Part shown: positions 1-8,868 of the stretch, piece by piece
Layout of the letters: each line of letters begins with the position of its first letter
How positions within the stretch are numbered: position 1 is the first letter of the stretch
The notes under the pieces: model-generated
Databases searched by the model: none
Told to the model about the DNA's origin: nothing
The model's input: only the letters and a program-made list of their open reading frames with translations
Position numbers and translations under genes: made by a program
Assembly (NCBI RefSeq): GCF_003014755.1
Contig: NZ_PYAW01000002.1
Coordinates: 744,001-808,000 of the forward strand
DNA length: 64,000 nt
DNA from: Chitinophaga niastensis
GTDB taxonomy: Bacteria; Bacteroidota; Bacteroidia; Chitinophagales; Chitinophagaceae
Direction of reading: 5' to 3'

Positions 1-38
1 GGCGGGCATTACAGCGATCATGAAAAATTCAGAAAACA

Positions 39-2570
39 ATGGATAATAGAAGAGATTTTATTAAGAAAGCAGCGTTATTGTCCGGAGCTGCAGGTGTATT
101 CAGCGCATTACCTGCCTCTATTCAGCGGGCGATGGCCATAGATCCCAAGGCTGGCACTACATTTCAGGATGCTGAGCACATCGTTGTGCTGATGCAGGAA
201 AATCGTTCTTTTGACCATTGTTATGGTACACTCAGAGGGGTGCGTGGATATAATGATCCGCGTGCTATTCAGCTGCCCAACAAGAACCTGGTATGGCTGC
301 AGAGCAACAGCAAGGGCGAAACCTATGCCCCCTTCCGTTTAAACCTGAAGGATACCAAAGCCACCTGGATGAGCAGTTTGCCACATGCATGGGCTAACCA
401 GGTAGATGCACGCCATAATGGTAAATATGATCAGTGGTTGCTGGTGAAACAATCCGGTAACAAAGAATGGGCTCCTATGCCACTTACCCTGGGTTTTTAT
501 AATCGTGAAGATATTCCGTTTTATTATTCACTGGCGGATGCATTTACCGTGTGCGATCAGAATTTCTGTTCTTCTTTAACGGGCACAACACCCAACAGGC
601 TTTACCTGTGGACAGGTACCCTTCGGGATGAACAAAAGGCGTCTGCTAAAGCAAACGTATGGAATGAAGATGTGGACTATGGTGCAGAAGCACATTGGCC
701 TAGTTTTCCGGAACGCCTGGAAGACAATGGTATTTCCTGGAAAATATATCAGAATGAAATCAGCGCAGCAGGATTGGAGGGCGAAGAAGATGGTATGCTG
801 GCTAATTTCACGGATAACCCTATTGAATGGTTTGCCGCTTATAATGTGGGTTTCGCAAAAGGCCATATTGCCTGGTTACACCGTCAGATAGCATCGCTTC
901 CGAATGAAATTGCTGATCTGGAGAAAACAGCCAGGCTTAGTTCCAATAGCGATGAGATAACCAAACTGGAAAAGAAAGTAAAACAGCAGAAAGCAGATCT
1001 GGAGAGATGTAAAAATGATGCGGAGAAATTTACAGCGGCTAATTTTGCAAAATTATCACAGCGGGCCCAAAATCTCCATAATAAAGCATTTACCACCAAT
1101 ATCAATGATCCTCATTATCATGAACTGGAAACGCTGACTTATAATGACGGTGATACCAAAAGAACAGTGCAGGTGCCTAAAGGTGATATATTACATCAGT
1201 TCAGAACGGATGTTAATACCGGCAAACTGCCTACAGTTTCCTGGCTTGTAGCTCCCGGTGAGTTTTCTGATCATCCGGGTTCTCCCTGGTATGGCGCCTG
1301 GTATGTGTCGGAGGTATTGGATATCTTAACCAAACAAACAGAAGTATGGAAGAAAACCATCTTCATACTGTGTTATGATGAAAATGATGGTTACTTCGAT
1401 CACGTGCCTCCTTTTGTAGCGCCGCATAAACCCGGTACCGGACTAGTTTCTGAAGGAATTGATACCAGTGTGGAATATGTTACCAAAGAACATGAGCAGG
1501 CCAAAAAACATGTAACGCCGGAGGAAGTGCGGGAAGGGCCTATAGGATTGGGATACCGCGTGCCATTGGTGATAGCATCGCCCTGGAGCCGTGGTGGTTA
1601 TGTGAATTCGCAGGTTTTTGACCATACCTCCATCGTTCAGTTTATAGAGCAGTTCCTGCAACATAAGACAGGCAAGGCTATTAAAGAAACAAATATCTCG
1701 GAATGGCGTCGTACGGTTTGCGGAGATCTGACTTCCGTGTTCCGTCCGTTTAATGGCGAGAAAATAGCGGTGCCTTTCCCTGAGAGAAATGAGTTTATTG
1801 AGAGTGTGTATAATGCGAAGTTTAAGAAGCTGCCGGATGGTTTCAAGCCATTGACTGCCGAAGAGATTGCAAAGATCAATGCGGACCCTGCGCATGCAGC
1901 ATGGATGCCTCAACAGGAAAAGGGTGTACGTGTTTCCAATGCTTTGCCTTATGAATTATATGCAGGTGGTAAATTAAGTGCAGATAAAAAATCTTTCGGG
2001 ATCAGTTTTACTGCTGCTAATAACGTGTTTGGTAAAAAAGCCATGGGCGCACCGTTCAATGTATATGCACCTGGTAAATATTTGCAGGAAGCTACCCAGA
2101 CGATGGAGCCGTTAAGGGCCTGGTCTTACGCCGTTAAAGCCGGTGATGAGCTGAGGGATAGCTGGCCGTTACAAGCTTTTGAGAACGATCATTATCATTT
2201 GCGTGTATACGGTCCTAATGGATTTTACCGTGAATTTGCCGGTGATGTGAACGATCCGCAGGTGGAAATTAAATGTGCATACCAGGGTGGTAAGAAACTC
2301 ACGGGGCATGTGCAGCTTGAATTGGTTAATCATAGTGGTCAGTCTAAGGATTTTGTTATCACTGATATGGGTTACAAAAAGGGGGAGATGAAGAAAACCG
2401 TTGGCGCCAATGCATCTGCCATTGTAATAATAGATTTGTCTAAAAGCCATGGCTGGTACGACTTTTCAGTGAAGGTTGCCGGTAGCCGTTCATTTGAGCA
2501 GCGTTATGCCGGTAGAGTGGAAACGGGTAAAGAGAGTGTCAGTGATCCTGTAATGGGAAGAGCCGTATAG
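39..2570 (+). CDS. Phosphocholine-type phospholipase C, Tat-exported
   Basis: Secreted phospholipase C of the phosphocholine-specific (non-hemolytic) family, which cleaves the head group from phosphatidylcholine and, in some members, sphingomyelin. The N-terminus carries a Tat motif (NRRDFIKK, residues 3-10) and a hydrophobic stretch. The family signature ENRSFDHCYG lies at residues 54-63 and a second conserved block, DENDGYFDHVPP, near residue 450. The C-terminal 200 residues form two beta-rich repeats like those of other family members. Length (843 aa) fits the Bacteroidota branch. Odd point: residues about 285-345 are a charged, probably coiled-coil insertion. It is a single gene closed by a terminator; no operon partner is visible. 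The ATG at 39 directly precedes the Tat motif, so the start is fairly secure. Exact substrate is unproven. Confidence 0.92.
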   Translation: MDNRRDFIKKAALLSGAAGVFSALPASIQRAMAIDPKAGTTFQDAEHIVVLMQENRSFDHCYGTLRGVRGYNDPRAIQLPNKNLVWLQSNSKGETYAPFRLNLKDTKATWMSSLPHAWANQVDARHNGKYDQWLLVKQSGNKEWAPMPLTLGFYNREDIPFYYSLADAFTVCDQNFCSSLTGTTPNRLYLWTGTLRDEQKASAKANVWNEDVDYGAEAHWPSFPERLEDNGISWKIYQNEISAAGLEGEEDGMLANFTDNPIEWFAAYNVGFAKGHIAWLHRQIASLPNEIADLEKTARLSSNSDEITKLEKKVKQQKADLERCKNDAEKFTAANFAKLSQRAQNLHNKAFTTNINDPHYHELETLTYNDGDTKRTVQVPKGDILHQFRTDVNTGKLPTVSWLVAPGEFSDHPGSPWYGAWYVSEVLDILTKQTEVWKKTIFILCYDENDGYFDHVPPFVAPHKPGTGLVSEGIDTSVEYVTKEHEQAKKHVTPEEVREGPIGLGYRVPLVIASPWSRGGYVNSQVFDHTSIVQFIEQFLQHKTGKAIKETNISEWRRTVCGDLTSVFRPFNGEKIAVPFPERNEFIESVYNAKFKKLPDGFKPLTAEEIAKINADPAHAAWMPQQEKGVRVSNALPYELYAGGKLSADKKSFGISFTAANNVFGKKAMGAPFNVYAPGKYLQEATQTMEPLRAWSYAVKAGDELRDSWPLQAFENDHYHLRVYGPNGFYREFAGDVNDPQVEIKCAYQGGKKLTGHVQLELVNHSGQSKDFVITDMGYKKGEMKKTVGANASAIVIIDLSKSHGWYDFSVKVAGSRSFEQRYAGRVETGKESVSDPVMGRAV

Positions 2571-2590
2571 CGCTTATATTATTAATTTGA

Positions 2591-2620
2591 AAGCCGTTCG
2601 CTATCAGCGGGCGGCTTTTT
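2591..2620 (+). terminator. Intrinsic terminator of the phospholipase gene
   Basis: An 11-base stem (2592-2602 with 2606-2616, two G-T pairs) with a three-base loop runs into a T-tract 20 bases after the stop codon. Confidence 0.75.
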
Positions 2621-2749
2621 CTGTTTTATAGATAAGAATCGAACTAAACTATTTGATTTTTGTTGTTGATTTATATATAGTTTATAGTAGTGTACCCCAA
2701 AATTGTTTAGCAACTGTCGGATCATTTTAAACACCCAAAATCATTATTT

Positions 2750-3319
2750 ATGAAACACTTCCTCCGTCTGCCGTATGTTTTACTACTTGTTATCATAGTG
2801 TCGTTTGCAGCATGCTCCAAGGATGGAGCGCAGGGTATTGCGGGTAACCCGGGCCCTGCCGGTCCAGCTGGCCCCGCTGGTCCTAAAGGTGATTCAGGTG
2901 CTACCAACATTATTTATTCTACCTGGCAGGATGTTGTGTTTGATAGCTTGAAAGATGACAGTGGACACGTCATTCTATTTCTTGGCAAAATGGATGCTCC
3001 CAAGTTAACCAAAGAGATACTTAATAATGGTCTTATTAACGTTTATTTTAATTTTGATTCGGCATCAATACCCTATATAGTACCAGTACCTTATATAGGC
3101 CCCAGGTTCTATATCAACTTTCAGGCAGAGGAACAGCTGATTCATCTTGAATCCGATCTTGACCTGAGTCCGGCGACGTACGGGGCGGGTGGCAGTAAGG
3201 TATTTCAGTTTCGTTACGTGCTTGTGCCTGGAGGTACCGCAGCGCGGAGTGCGGGCACCAATGGGGTAAACTGGAAAGATTATAAGTCGGTACAAAAGTA
3301 CCTGGGGTTAAAAGATTAG
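2750..3319 (+). CDS. Collagen-like repeat lipoprotein
   Basis: Small lipoprotein of unknown role. Residues 1-21 are a signal peptide ending in the lipobox SFAAC, with lipidated Cys22. It is followed directly by eight Gly-X-Y triplets (G26 to S49, mostly GPA) that resemble a short collagen-like stalk. The remaining 140 residues are probably a small beta-rich domain that I do not recognise. Short collagen-like segments right after a lipobox are a common arrangement in Bacteroidota surface lipoproteins, where they may act as a spacer or trimerising stalk. Whether this short segment can form a triple helix is doubtful. The gene stands alone and has its own terminator. Confidence 0.8.
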   Translation: MKHFLRLPYVLLLVIIVSFAACSKDGAQGIAGNPGPAGPAGPAGPKGDSGATNIIYSTWQDVVFDSLKDDSGHVILFLGKMDAPKLTKEILNNGLINVYFNFDSASIPYIVPVPYIGPRFYINFQAEEQLIHLESDLDLSPATYGAGGSKVFQFRYVLVPGGTAARSAGTNGVNWKDYKSVQKYLGLKD

Positions 3320-3350
3320 CACATGAAGTATCACAACGATAGTAATGAGT

Positions 3351-3382
3351 GGTCCTCTTGTTAATCACAAGAGGACCTTTTT
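3351..3382 (+). terminator. Intrinsic terminator of the collagen-like gene
   Basis: Perfect 10-base stem (3351-3360 with 3368-3377), seven-base loop, then five T. It lies 31 bases after the stop codon. Confidence 0.88.
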
Positions 3383-3449
3383 GTTGCTGTATATGCACAG
3401 TCTGTTTCCTGCCGGCTACGGGTTTTCATTTATTGGAAGCACTGCTATG

Positions 3450-3476
3450 GCCGGTGAGGTAACCGGCTTTTATTTT
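3450..3476 (+). other. Terminator-like hairpin just upstream of an L,D-transpeptidase
   Basis: A GCCGGT/ACCGGC stem (3450-3455 with 3462-3467) is followed by TTTTATTTT only 15 bases before the next start codon. It could end a short upstream transcript or act as a leader attenuator. A similar hairpin lies at 6131-6153. Confidence 0.45.
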
Positions 3477-3490
3477 GATAAAGAAATAAT

Positions 3491-5059
3491 ATGAAAAGGC
3501 TGCTCATTATTGCATTGCTGACCTATATGGCTATCAATGGTTGTAACGCTCCATTTGTGCCTGTTACTGTTAAAGACAGTATTACCCTTACCCCGCGTAA
3601 CAGCAACATCACAAAAGAGAATGCTTTTAATGACCTGTTCCTCGACAGCAATGTTGTAGAAAAATTTATGGAGACGCAAAAGCTGGATGATACCACTGCC
3701 AACCGTTTACGCAGCTTTTACAATGCCCGTAATTTTGAGTTTGCCTGGCTGGATAGCAAAGGGCCTATAGAGCAGGCCGCTGCCTTCAGTAGTTTGTATA
3801 ATTATAATAAAGACAGCGTTAGTAACAAGGCACTCAATGCACGACTGGATGTACTCGCAGAGGAAGACAGTCTGAAAGTAACCGCATCCGATCCTGCCAT
3901 GATAAAGACGGAGCTGCAATTGACCTTGCAATTGATTAATTATTTTAAAGAGAAGTCGGCCAGTATCGGACAGCTGGAACATATGGTGCCTGTGCAGCGT
4001 TATGCGGTTATGGAGCTGGCTGACTCCATGCTGCAAACCAATGATAAAATGTTCCCTGGTGTGGAGCCTATGAAGGCACCCCTGAAAGCATACCTGAAAT
4101 ATGCCCGGAATGGCGGCTGGCCGATAATTCCGGTCGTAAAAAAAGGATGGAAGAAAGGTCAGTCATCTCCCGAAATAATGCTGGCGAAGAAAAGATTATT
4201 TATTACCGGTGAACTGAAGAACAATGATACTACCTCCCTGTTTACTGATGAACTGGAAGCAGCTGTGAATACCTTTCGTAACAGTCACGGTTATACGCAG
4301 AACGGGGTAGTGAATGATACCGTGATCAATGCCATGAATATATCTGCCACTGCGCGTTTGCAGCAATTGTTGGTAAATATGGAACGTATGAAATGGATGC
4401 CGGTAGAACCGGCCGGTAAGCTGATACTGGTAAATATACCGGCCTTTGTATTGCATGTAACAAATGGTTCAACGCAATTATTTGATATGGATATTGTAGT
4501 GGGAAAAGAAGGACATAGCACCACTATGTTTTCCGGCCAACTGAACCAGGTTGTTTTTAGTCCTTACTGGAATATTCCCCGGAGTATTGTGCGTAAAGAA
4601 ATATTGCCTGCCATGCGGCGCCGTAAAAACTACCTGGCCTCCAGGAACATGGAGATTACCAGGGAAGCCAATGGTATACCGGTAGTACGGCAGCGGCCGG
4701 GTAAAAGAAATGCACTGGGACGGGTGAAATTCCTGTTTCCCAATAGTTATCACATCTACTTTCATGATACGCCGGAAAAGGGCTTGTTTAACCGTGATAA
4801 CCGTGCATATAGCCATGGGTGTATCCGTTTGAAGGATCCGGTGAGGATGGCCCGGTTTGTTTTGGAAGACTCACCCAAATGGACCAACGAAAAAATTGAT
4901 AGTGCCATGAATAGCGGGAAACAAAGGTTTGTAGCGCTGAAACACCCCGTACCAGTGATTATTACCTATTTCACTGCATGGCTGAATGGAGGAGGATTAC
5001 ACTTTGCAGAAGATGTGTATGGACATGATGCTGCTTTTAGCAGAAAGCTATTTCAATAA
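3491..5059 (+). CDS. L,D-transpeptidase, YcbB/LdtD-like lipoprotein
   Basis: Cell-wall enzyme predicted to make 3-3 crosslinks between peptidoglycan stems, or to attach proteins to them. Signal peptide with lipobox INGC (Cys18). A scaffold region is followed by a peptidoglycan-binding segment (about residues 225-290) and a YkuD catalytic domain (about 310-480). The catalytic motif SHGCIRLKD holds Cys444, with the partner histidine His425 in YFHDTP. Length (522 aa) matches the large YcbB/LdtD class. It converges on a second, unrelated L,D-transpeptidase gene; a phased palindrome separates the two stop codons. The start is the ATG at the head of the signal peptide. Confidence 0.9.
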   Translation: MKRLLIIALLTYMAINGCNAPFVPVTVKDSITLTPRNSNITKENAFNDLFLDSNVVEKFMETQKLDDTTANRLRSFYNARNFEFAWLDSKGPIEQAAAFSSLYNYNKDSVSNKALNARLDVLAEEDSLKVTASDPAMIKTELQLTLQLINYFKEKSASIGQLEHMVPVQRYAVMELADSMLQTNDKMFPGVEPMKAPLKAYLKYARNGGWPIIPVVKKGWKKGQSSPEIMLAKKRLFITGELKNNDTTSLFTDELEAAVNTFRNSHGYTQNGVVNDTVINAMNISATARLQQLLVNMERMKWMPVEPAGKLILVNIPAFVLHVTNGSTQLFDMDIVVGKEGHSTTMFSGQLNQVVFSPYWNIPRSIVRKEILPAMRRRKNYLASRNMEITREANGIPVVRQRPGKRNALGRVKFLFPNSYHIYFHDTPEKGLFNRDNRAYSHGCIRLKDPVRMARFVLEDSPKWTNEKIDSAMNSGKQRFVALKHPVPVIITYFTAWLNGGGLHFAEDVYGHDAAFSRKLFQ

Positions 5060-5119
5060 ATTACGAATTACGGATCGAGGCGATCTTCGCTTACAGCCGT
5101 AATTCGCAATTCGTAATTC
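5059..5119. repeat. Phased palindromic repeat (CGTAATT, 7-base period)
   Basis: Between two convergent stop codons. The left side has two AATTACG units (5059-5072); the right side has CGTAATT, CGCAATT, CGTAATT in strict 7-base phase (5098-5118). The arms pair with one mismatch, and an inner GATCG/CGATC hairpin sits at 5073-5085. It probably serves as a bidirectional terminator. The unit phasing suggests a member of an interspersed repeat family. Confidence 0.7.
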
Positions 5120-5120
5120 T

Positions 5121-5879
5121 TTAAGAGGCAGTGCTGTCTTTCAGCAGAATCTTTGTATGTGCTGAATAATATTTATCCGGACTGTATAAAAACAGACAGG
5201 TACCATTCCTGATGCGCTCAATTACTTTGCGCTGCATGTTTTGAGGGATAGCGGGGCATCCCAGGCTGCGGCCAATATAACCCTGACTTTTCACGAGGCT
5301 TTCATTTACGTAGTCTGCGCTGTGCATAACGATGCCTCTGCTGAGGGCATTGTCGTTGATGCCGGCTTCTTCCCCTTCCAACCGGAGGGAGTAGCCGTGT
5401 TCACCGATGTAAGTATCGCCGGTTACATAAAAGCCCAGGCTGGTTTTAAAGCTGTTCAACTGGTTAGAGAATGTGTTTGCTATATCCTTGCCGGAGTTTC
5501 TGCCATGAGATACCAGGGTGTTGAAAAGTAATAGTTTGTTTTTGAGATCAATTACAAACAATCGTTTTTTACTGCTGGGCAATGAAAAGTCAATGATAGA
5601 GAGTACATCCGGATTCCTGATCAGGCCACTTTCTTCCAGGTGAGCAAAACCAAGCAACGCATTTTTGAAGGCTTCCCTCGTAAGCCCTGTAGTGTCCAGC
5701 CTCATATTATCGTATAGGCTTTCCTGTTGTACAGTATCTGTTTTAACAACGGAAAGAACCGGACGATTGGTGGCAGTTGGTTTTTCTGCTGATGTAAAAG
5801 TGGTAATCAGGAAGGCAAAACTACAAATGGTAAGGATGAAAATTAACGGTTTAACGATCTGCTTCTTTTTCAATTTCAC
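5121..5879 (-). CDS. Murein L,D-transpeptidase-like protein, YkuD_2 family
   Basis: Predicted exported enzyme acting on peptidoglycan stem peptides. An N-terminal hydrophobic segment (residues 12-30) is a signal peptide or membrane anchor. The YkuD_2 catalytic block reads GYIGRSLGCPAIP with Cys208, and His186 lies in the preceding MHSADYV stretch. These match the family's Cys/His pair. Length (252 aa) is typical. It is convergent with the YcbB-like gene and unrelated to it beyond the fold. A promoter -7 element (TATCTTCG) lies about 43 bases upstream of the ATG. The physiological substrate is unknown; the family is often described as a catalytic-domain-only transpeptidase. Confidence 0.85.
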   Translation of the reverse strand: MKLKKKQIVKPLIFILTICSFAFLITTFTSAEKPTATNRPVLSVVKTDTVQQESLYDNMRLDTTGLTREAFKNALLGFAHLEESGLIRNPDVLSIIDFSLPSSKKRLFVIDLKNKLLLFNTLVSHGRNSGKDIANTFSNQLNSFKTSLGFYVTGDTYIGEHGYSLRLEGEEAGINDNALSRGIVMHSADYVNESLVKSQGYIGRSLGCPAIPQNMQRKVIERIRNGTCLFLYSPDKYYSAHTKILLKDSTAS

Positions 5880-5921
5880 GCCGTTCTGTTTTTATTGATT
5901 TTATAATTATGACATAGGGGG

Positions 5922-5929
5922 CGAAGATA
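5922..5929 (-). promoter_or_regulatory. Candidate -7 element for the YkuD_2 gene
   Basis: Reads TATCTTCG on the minus strand, one base off the Bacteroidota TAnnTTTG, with no clear -33 element. It is one of two divergent promoters in the 314-base gap 5880-6193. Confidence 0.4.
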
Positions 5930-6084
5930 ACGTTTCTGTCATGGAAATAGCCTGTAAGTGGCCGTCTGAGCCTGCTGAAGCCCTGTTTTTTAACAAACGG
6001 TTCACATAGAGGAAAAATGTGTATAAGTGGCAACATTGGTTAAATACTTGACAATATCAGCATAGGAGTGTATTTTATGGCTTA

Positions 6085-6092
6085 TATCTTTG
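6085..6092 (+). promoter_or_regulatory. Candidate -7 element, TATCTTTG
   Basis: Exact match to the Bacteroidota -7 consensus TAnnTTTG, about 100 bases before the DUF885 gene; the -33 element is weak. It would give a leader of roughly 95 bases that contains the hairpin at 6131-6153. Confidence 0.5.
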
Positions 6093-6130
6093 AAGTATCG
6101 TTTTGTAAGAAGAGAAAACAACCATAAAAT

Positions 6131-6164
6131 GGGTCGGTTCATGCTACCGGCCCTTTATTATTTT
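6131..6164 (+). other. Terminator-like hairpin in the DUF885 leader
   Basis: Stem GGGTCGGT/ACCGGCCC (6131-6138 with 6146-6153, one G-T pair) with a seven-base loop and a T-rich tail. It lies between the candidate promoter and the start codon, so either a short RNA ends here or it attenuates the gene. Confidence 0.45.
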
Positions 6165-6193
6165 CAATACTAATATCTAATTTTCGTTTTCCC

Positions 6194-7903
6194 ATGAAAA
6201 AGCAATTTTTTATACTGCTTATGCTATTAGTTGTCAGCGTACGGTTATTTGCTGCCGGAGGTGATCCGGTAACGGAGTTGATTCTCCGGGTACGTGCTGA
6301 TGTAGAAGACCTGAATAAAGTATATATTTTTCGTGATAGTCCTGAGTACTATACCAGGCTGCGCACTTATTACAATAATACATTGCAGCAATTGAATAGC
6401 ATTCCATTCAAACCATTGGATGTATCGGCACAGGTAGATTATATTTTGCTCAAACGAAATATAGAAGAGGAGTTGAAGAAAATTTCCGATGATGAAAAAG
6501 TGTATAACAGCTTGCTGCCGGTAATTCCTTTTGCGGCACCAATTATGACCATGCAGGAGCAGCGCCGGAGAGGCGATAAGGCAGATGCGCCACAAATAGC
6601 AGCTACGCTGGCCACTGTACAGGCAGCCATTGTTAAGGCACGCGCGGCTTTGCAGCAAAAGAATACACTCACGGCACCCATGGCACACAAAGCAGCAGAT
6701 GTGGTAGATGAGTTGCGCAATGGCTTGAAAAATGTATATGATTTTTATTACGGTTATGATCCTTCTTTTACCTGGTGGGTAAAGCAGCCGTATCAGCGAA
6801 CAGATTCCATGCTGGAACATTATGCTGATTACCTGGGCCATGAAATAGCAGATAAAGCGGATAAAACACTGGACGCTTCCGGTATAAAGGGAACGCCTAT
6901 AGGAAAAGAAGCGCTTATAGAACAATTACAATTTCAAATGATCCCTTACAACCCGGAAGAGCTGGTAGCCATGGCTAACAAAGAGTTTGCCTGGTGTGAT
7001 GCAGAAATGCTGAAAGCATCCAGGGCATTGGGTTGTGGCGATGACTGGAAAAAAGCGCTCGAAAAGGTAAAAGAAAATCATGTAACCCCGGGGCAACAAC
7101 CTGCACTCATTCATCAACTGGCAGATGAAGCGGTGAAATTTGTAGAAGATAATAATCTTGTTACGGTGCCGGCACTGGCAAAGGAAGCATGGCGTATGTA
7201 TATGCTGACGATGGAGCAACAGCGTTTTGCTCCATTTTTCCTTGGCGGGGAATCTATACTGGTAGCATATCCTACCGATGCAATGGATGAAAATACAAAA
7301 GTGATGAGCATGCGCAGTAATAACTATGCTTTTGCACATGCTACTGTATTTCATGAGCTGATACCAGGCCACAACCTGCAGGGCTTTATGAACAAGCGTA
7401 ATAAGCCTTACCGCAGTATGTTTGGTACCCCGTTCTCCGTAGAGGGGTGGGCGTTATATTGGGAGATGTTGCTGTGGGACAAGAACTTTCATAGTACACC
7501 GGAACAGAAGGTAGGCGCGCTCTTTTGGAGAATGCACCGCTGTGCACGCATTATCTTTTCCCTGAACTATCACCTGGGTAAATGGACTCCGCAGCAGTGC
7601 ATCGACTTTTTAGTAGACAGGGTAGGGCATGAACGTTTCAGTGCGGAGTCTGAGGTACGTCGCTCTTTTGAGGGCAACTACGGACCATTGTACCAGATCG
7701 CTTATATGATGGGCGGTTTGCAATTACGTGCATTACATCATGAGCTGATAGACAGTAAAAAGATGACGGAATTGCAGTTCCATGATGCGTTTTTGCATGA
7801 AAATGCTATTCCTGTTGAGATGTTCAGGGCTATTATTACGCAACAATCACTCGCACCTGATTTTAAAACGCAATGGCGTTTTGCAGATCAATTGTTACAG
7901 TAA
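6194..7903 (+). CDS. DUF885 family zinc metallopeptidase-like protein, secreted
   Basis: Secreted protein of the DUF885 family, a gluzincin-like group. Signal peptide at residues 1-21, cleaved near LFA-AGG. The zinc motif HELIPGH is at residues 387-393 (family form HExxPGH), and the distal glutamate is Glu417 in VEGWALYWE. Length (569 aa) fits the family. Peptide or amide hydrolysis is the expected chemistry, but characterised members are few, so the substrate is left open. The next gene, an Fpg-like glycosylase, starts 32 bases downstream and is probably co-transcribed although functionally unrelated. Confidence 0.85.
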   Translation: MKKQFFILLMLLVVSVRLFAAGGDPVTELILRVRADVEDLNKVYIFRDSPEYYTRLRTYYNNTLQQLNSIPFKPLDVSAQVDYILLKRNIEEELKKISDDEKVYNSLLPVIPFAAPIMTMQEQRRRGDKADAPQIAATLATVQAAIVKARAALQQKNTLTAPMAHKAADVVDELRNGLKNVYDFYYGYDPSFTWWVKQPYQRTDSMLEHYADYLGHEIADKADKTLDASGIKGTPIGKEALIEQLQFQMIPYNPEELVAMANKEFAWCDAEMLKASRALGCGDDWKKALEKVKENHVTPGQQPALIHQLADEAVKFVEDNNLVTVPALAKEAWRMYMLTMEQQRFAPFFLGGESILVAYPTDAMDENTKVMSMRSNNYAFAHATVFHELIPGHNLQGFMNKRNKPYRSMFGTPFSVEGWALYWEMLLWDKNFHSTPEQKVGALFWRMHRCARIIFSLNYHLGKWTPQQCIDFLVDRVGHERFSAESEVRRSFEGNYGPLYQIAYMMGGLQLRALHHELIDSKKMTELQFHDAFLHENAIPVEMFRAIITQQSLAPDFKTQWRFADQLLQ

Positions 7904-7935
7904 GAAATGTTCGTTATTTTTATAAAAAAGAAGTC

Positions 7936-8715
7936 ATGCCTGAATTACCCGATTTGCAAGCTTTTCGACGCAACCTGGAGAAAGCATTATTACACAAGAA
8001 GCTGGCATCGCTTACTGTAAAGAACGCAAAGAAAATGCATGCCACACCTGCGTCTCTCCGGTCGGCCCTGGAAGGGCAGCCATTGGAGCATATCCGGCGG
8101 GTGGGAAAGGAGCTGCATTTTGTATTTAAGAACGGTCATGTGCTGGGGATGCATTTAATGTTGCATGGTAAATTATATCTCTTCCAGAAAAAAAATGAAG
8201 AGAAGTATACCATTATAGAATTATTATTTGAAGATGGTACAGGTTTGGCGTTGACTGATTTTCAGGCACAGGCCGCGGTTACACTGGATCCTGCGGAAAA
8301 AACGGCTCCGGATGCAATGTCGGAGGAGCTGAATGAAAATTACTTAAGAACGCAGCTGGCAAAGAAAAAATCAAACATTAAAAAGTACCTTATAGATCAA
8401 AATAATATCCTGGGCATCGGCAATGCTTACGCAGACGAGATCTTATGGGATGCACGGATTTCTCCTTTTTCTATCTGCAATAAAATTCCGGCAGAAAATA
8501 TTAAAGTGTTGCTGAAATCAATCAAAAATATATTGCAGGAAGCAGAGAAAAAAATATTGAAAAGCCATCCGGATATTATCAACGGAGAGGTGCGGGATTT
8601 TATGCTGGTGCATAATTCAAAACTGAAAGAGAGCCCCGGGGGTGCTGTTATACAGAAGGAGATTGGTGGTGGCCGGAAAACGTATTTTACAGCTGAGCAG
8701 GTGTTATTTGAGTAA
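7936..8715 (+). CDS. Fpg/Nei family DNA glycosylase with zincless finger
   Basis: Base-excision repair glycosylase/AP lyase of the Fpg/Nei family. The start is the ATG at 7936, because the catalytic N-terminus must be Met-Pro-Glu (MPELPDLQAF); an in-frame upstream ATG at 7873 would bury Pro2 and overlap the preceding gene. Pro2 and Glu3 are the catalytic pair and Lys58 sits in the conserved hairpin (RRVGKELHF). The helix-two-turn-helix region follows (IGNAYADEILWDARISP). The C-terminal finger keeps the GGGRKTYF loop with its arginine but has none of the four zinc cysteines, as in 'zincless finger' members. Lesion preference (8-oxoG or oxidised pyrimidine) cannot be read from sequence. Length is 259 aa. 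Confidence 0.88.
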   Translation: MPELPDLQAFRRNLEKALLHKKLASLTVKNAKKMHATPASLRSALEGQPLEHIRRVGKELHFVFKNGHVLGMHLMLHGKLYLFQKKNEEKYTIIELLFEDGTGLALTDFQAQAAVTLDPAEKTAPDAMSEELNENYLRTQLAKKKSNIKKYLIDQNNILGIGNAYADEILWDARISPFSICNKIPAENIKVLLKSIKNILQEAEKKILKSHPDIINGEVRDFMLVHNSKLKESPGGAVIQKEIGGGRKTYFTAEQVLFE

Positions 8716-8868
8716 TGCCATCAGCTGTTTCCAGTTTTTTCAGATTAATGAAAAACAGCGTCAAATTATATATATTTATGCTGATATGCAATAAAAATAT
8801 AAATTATTAGTTGCTTCGGTTTATATTATATCTTTACATCATTTTCTACCCTGAAAGTCTCCATTACC

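Noticed and set aside
2823-2901. Collagen-like Gly-X-Y stretch as a phage tail fibre remnant
   Set aside because: It directly follows a clear lipobox and no other phage gene is near, so a lipoprotein stalk is the simpler reading.
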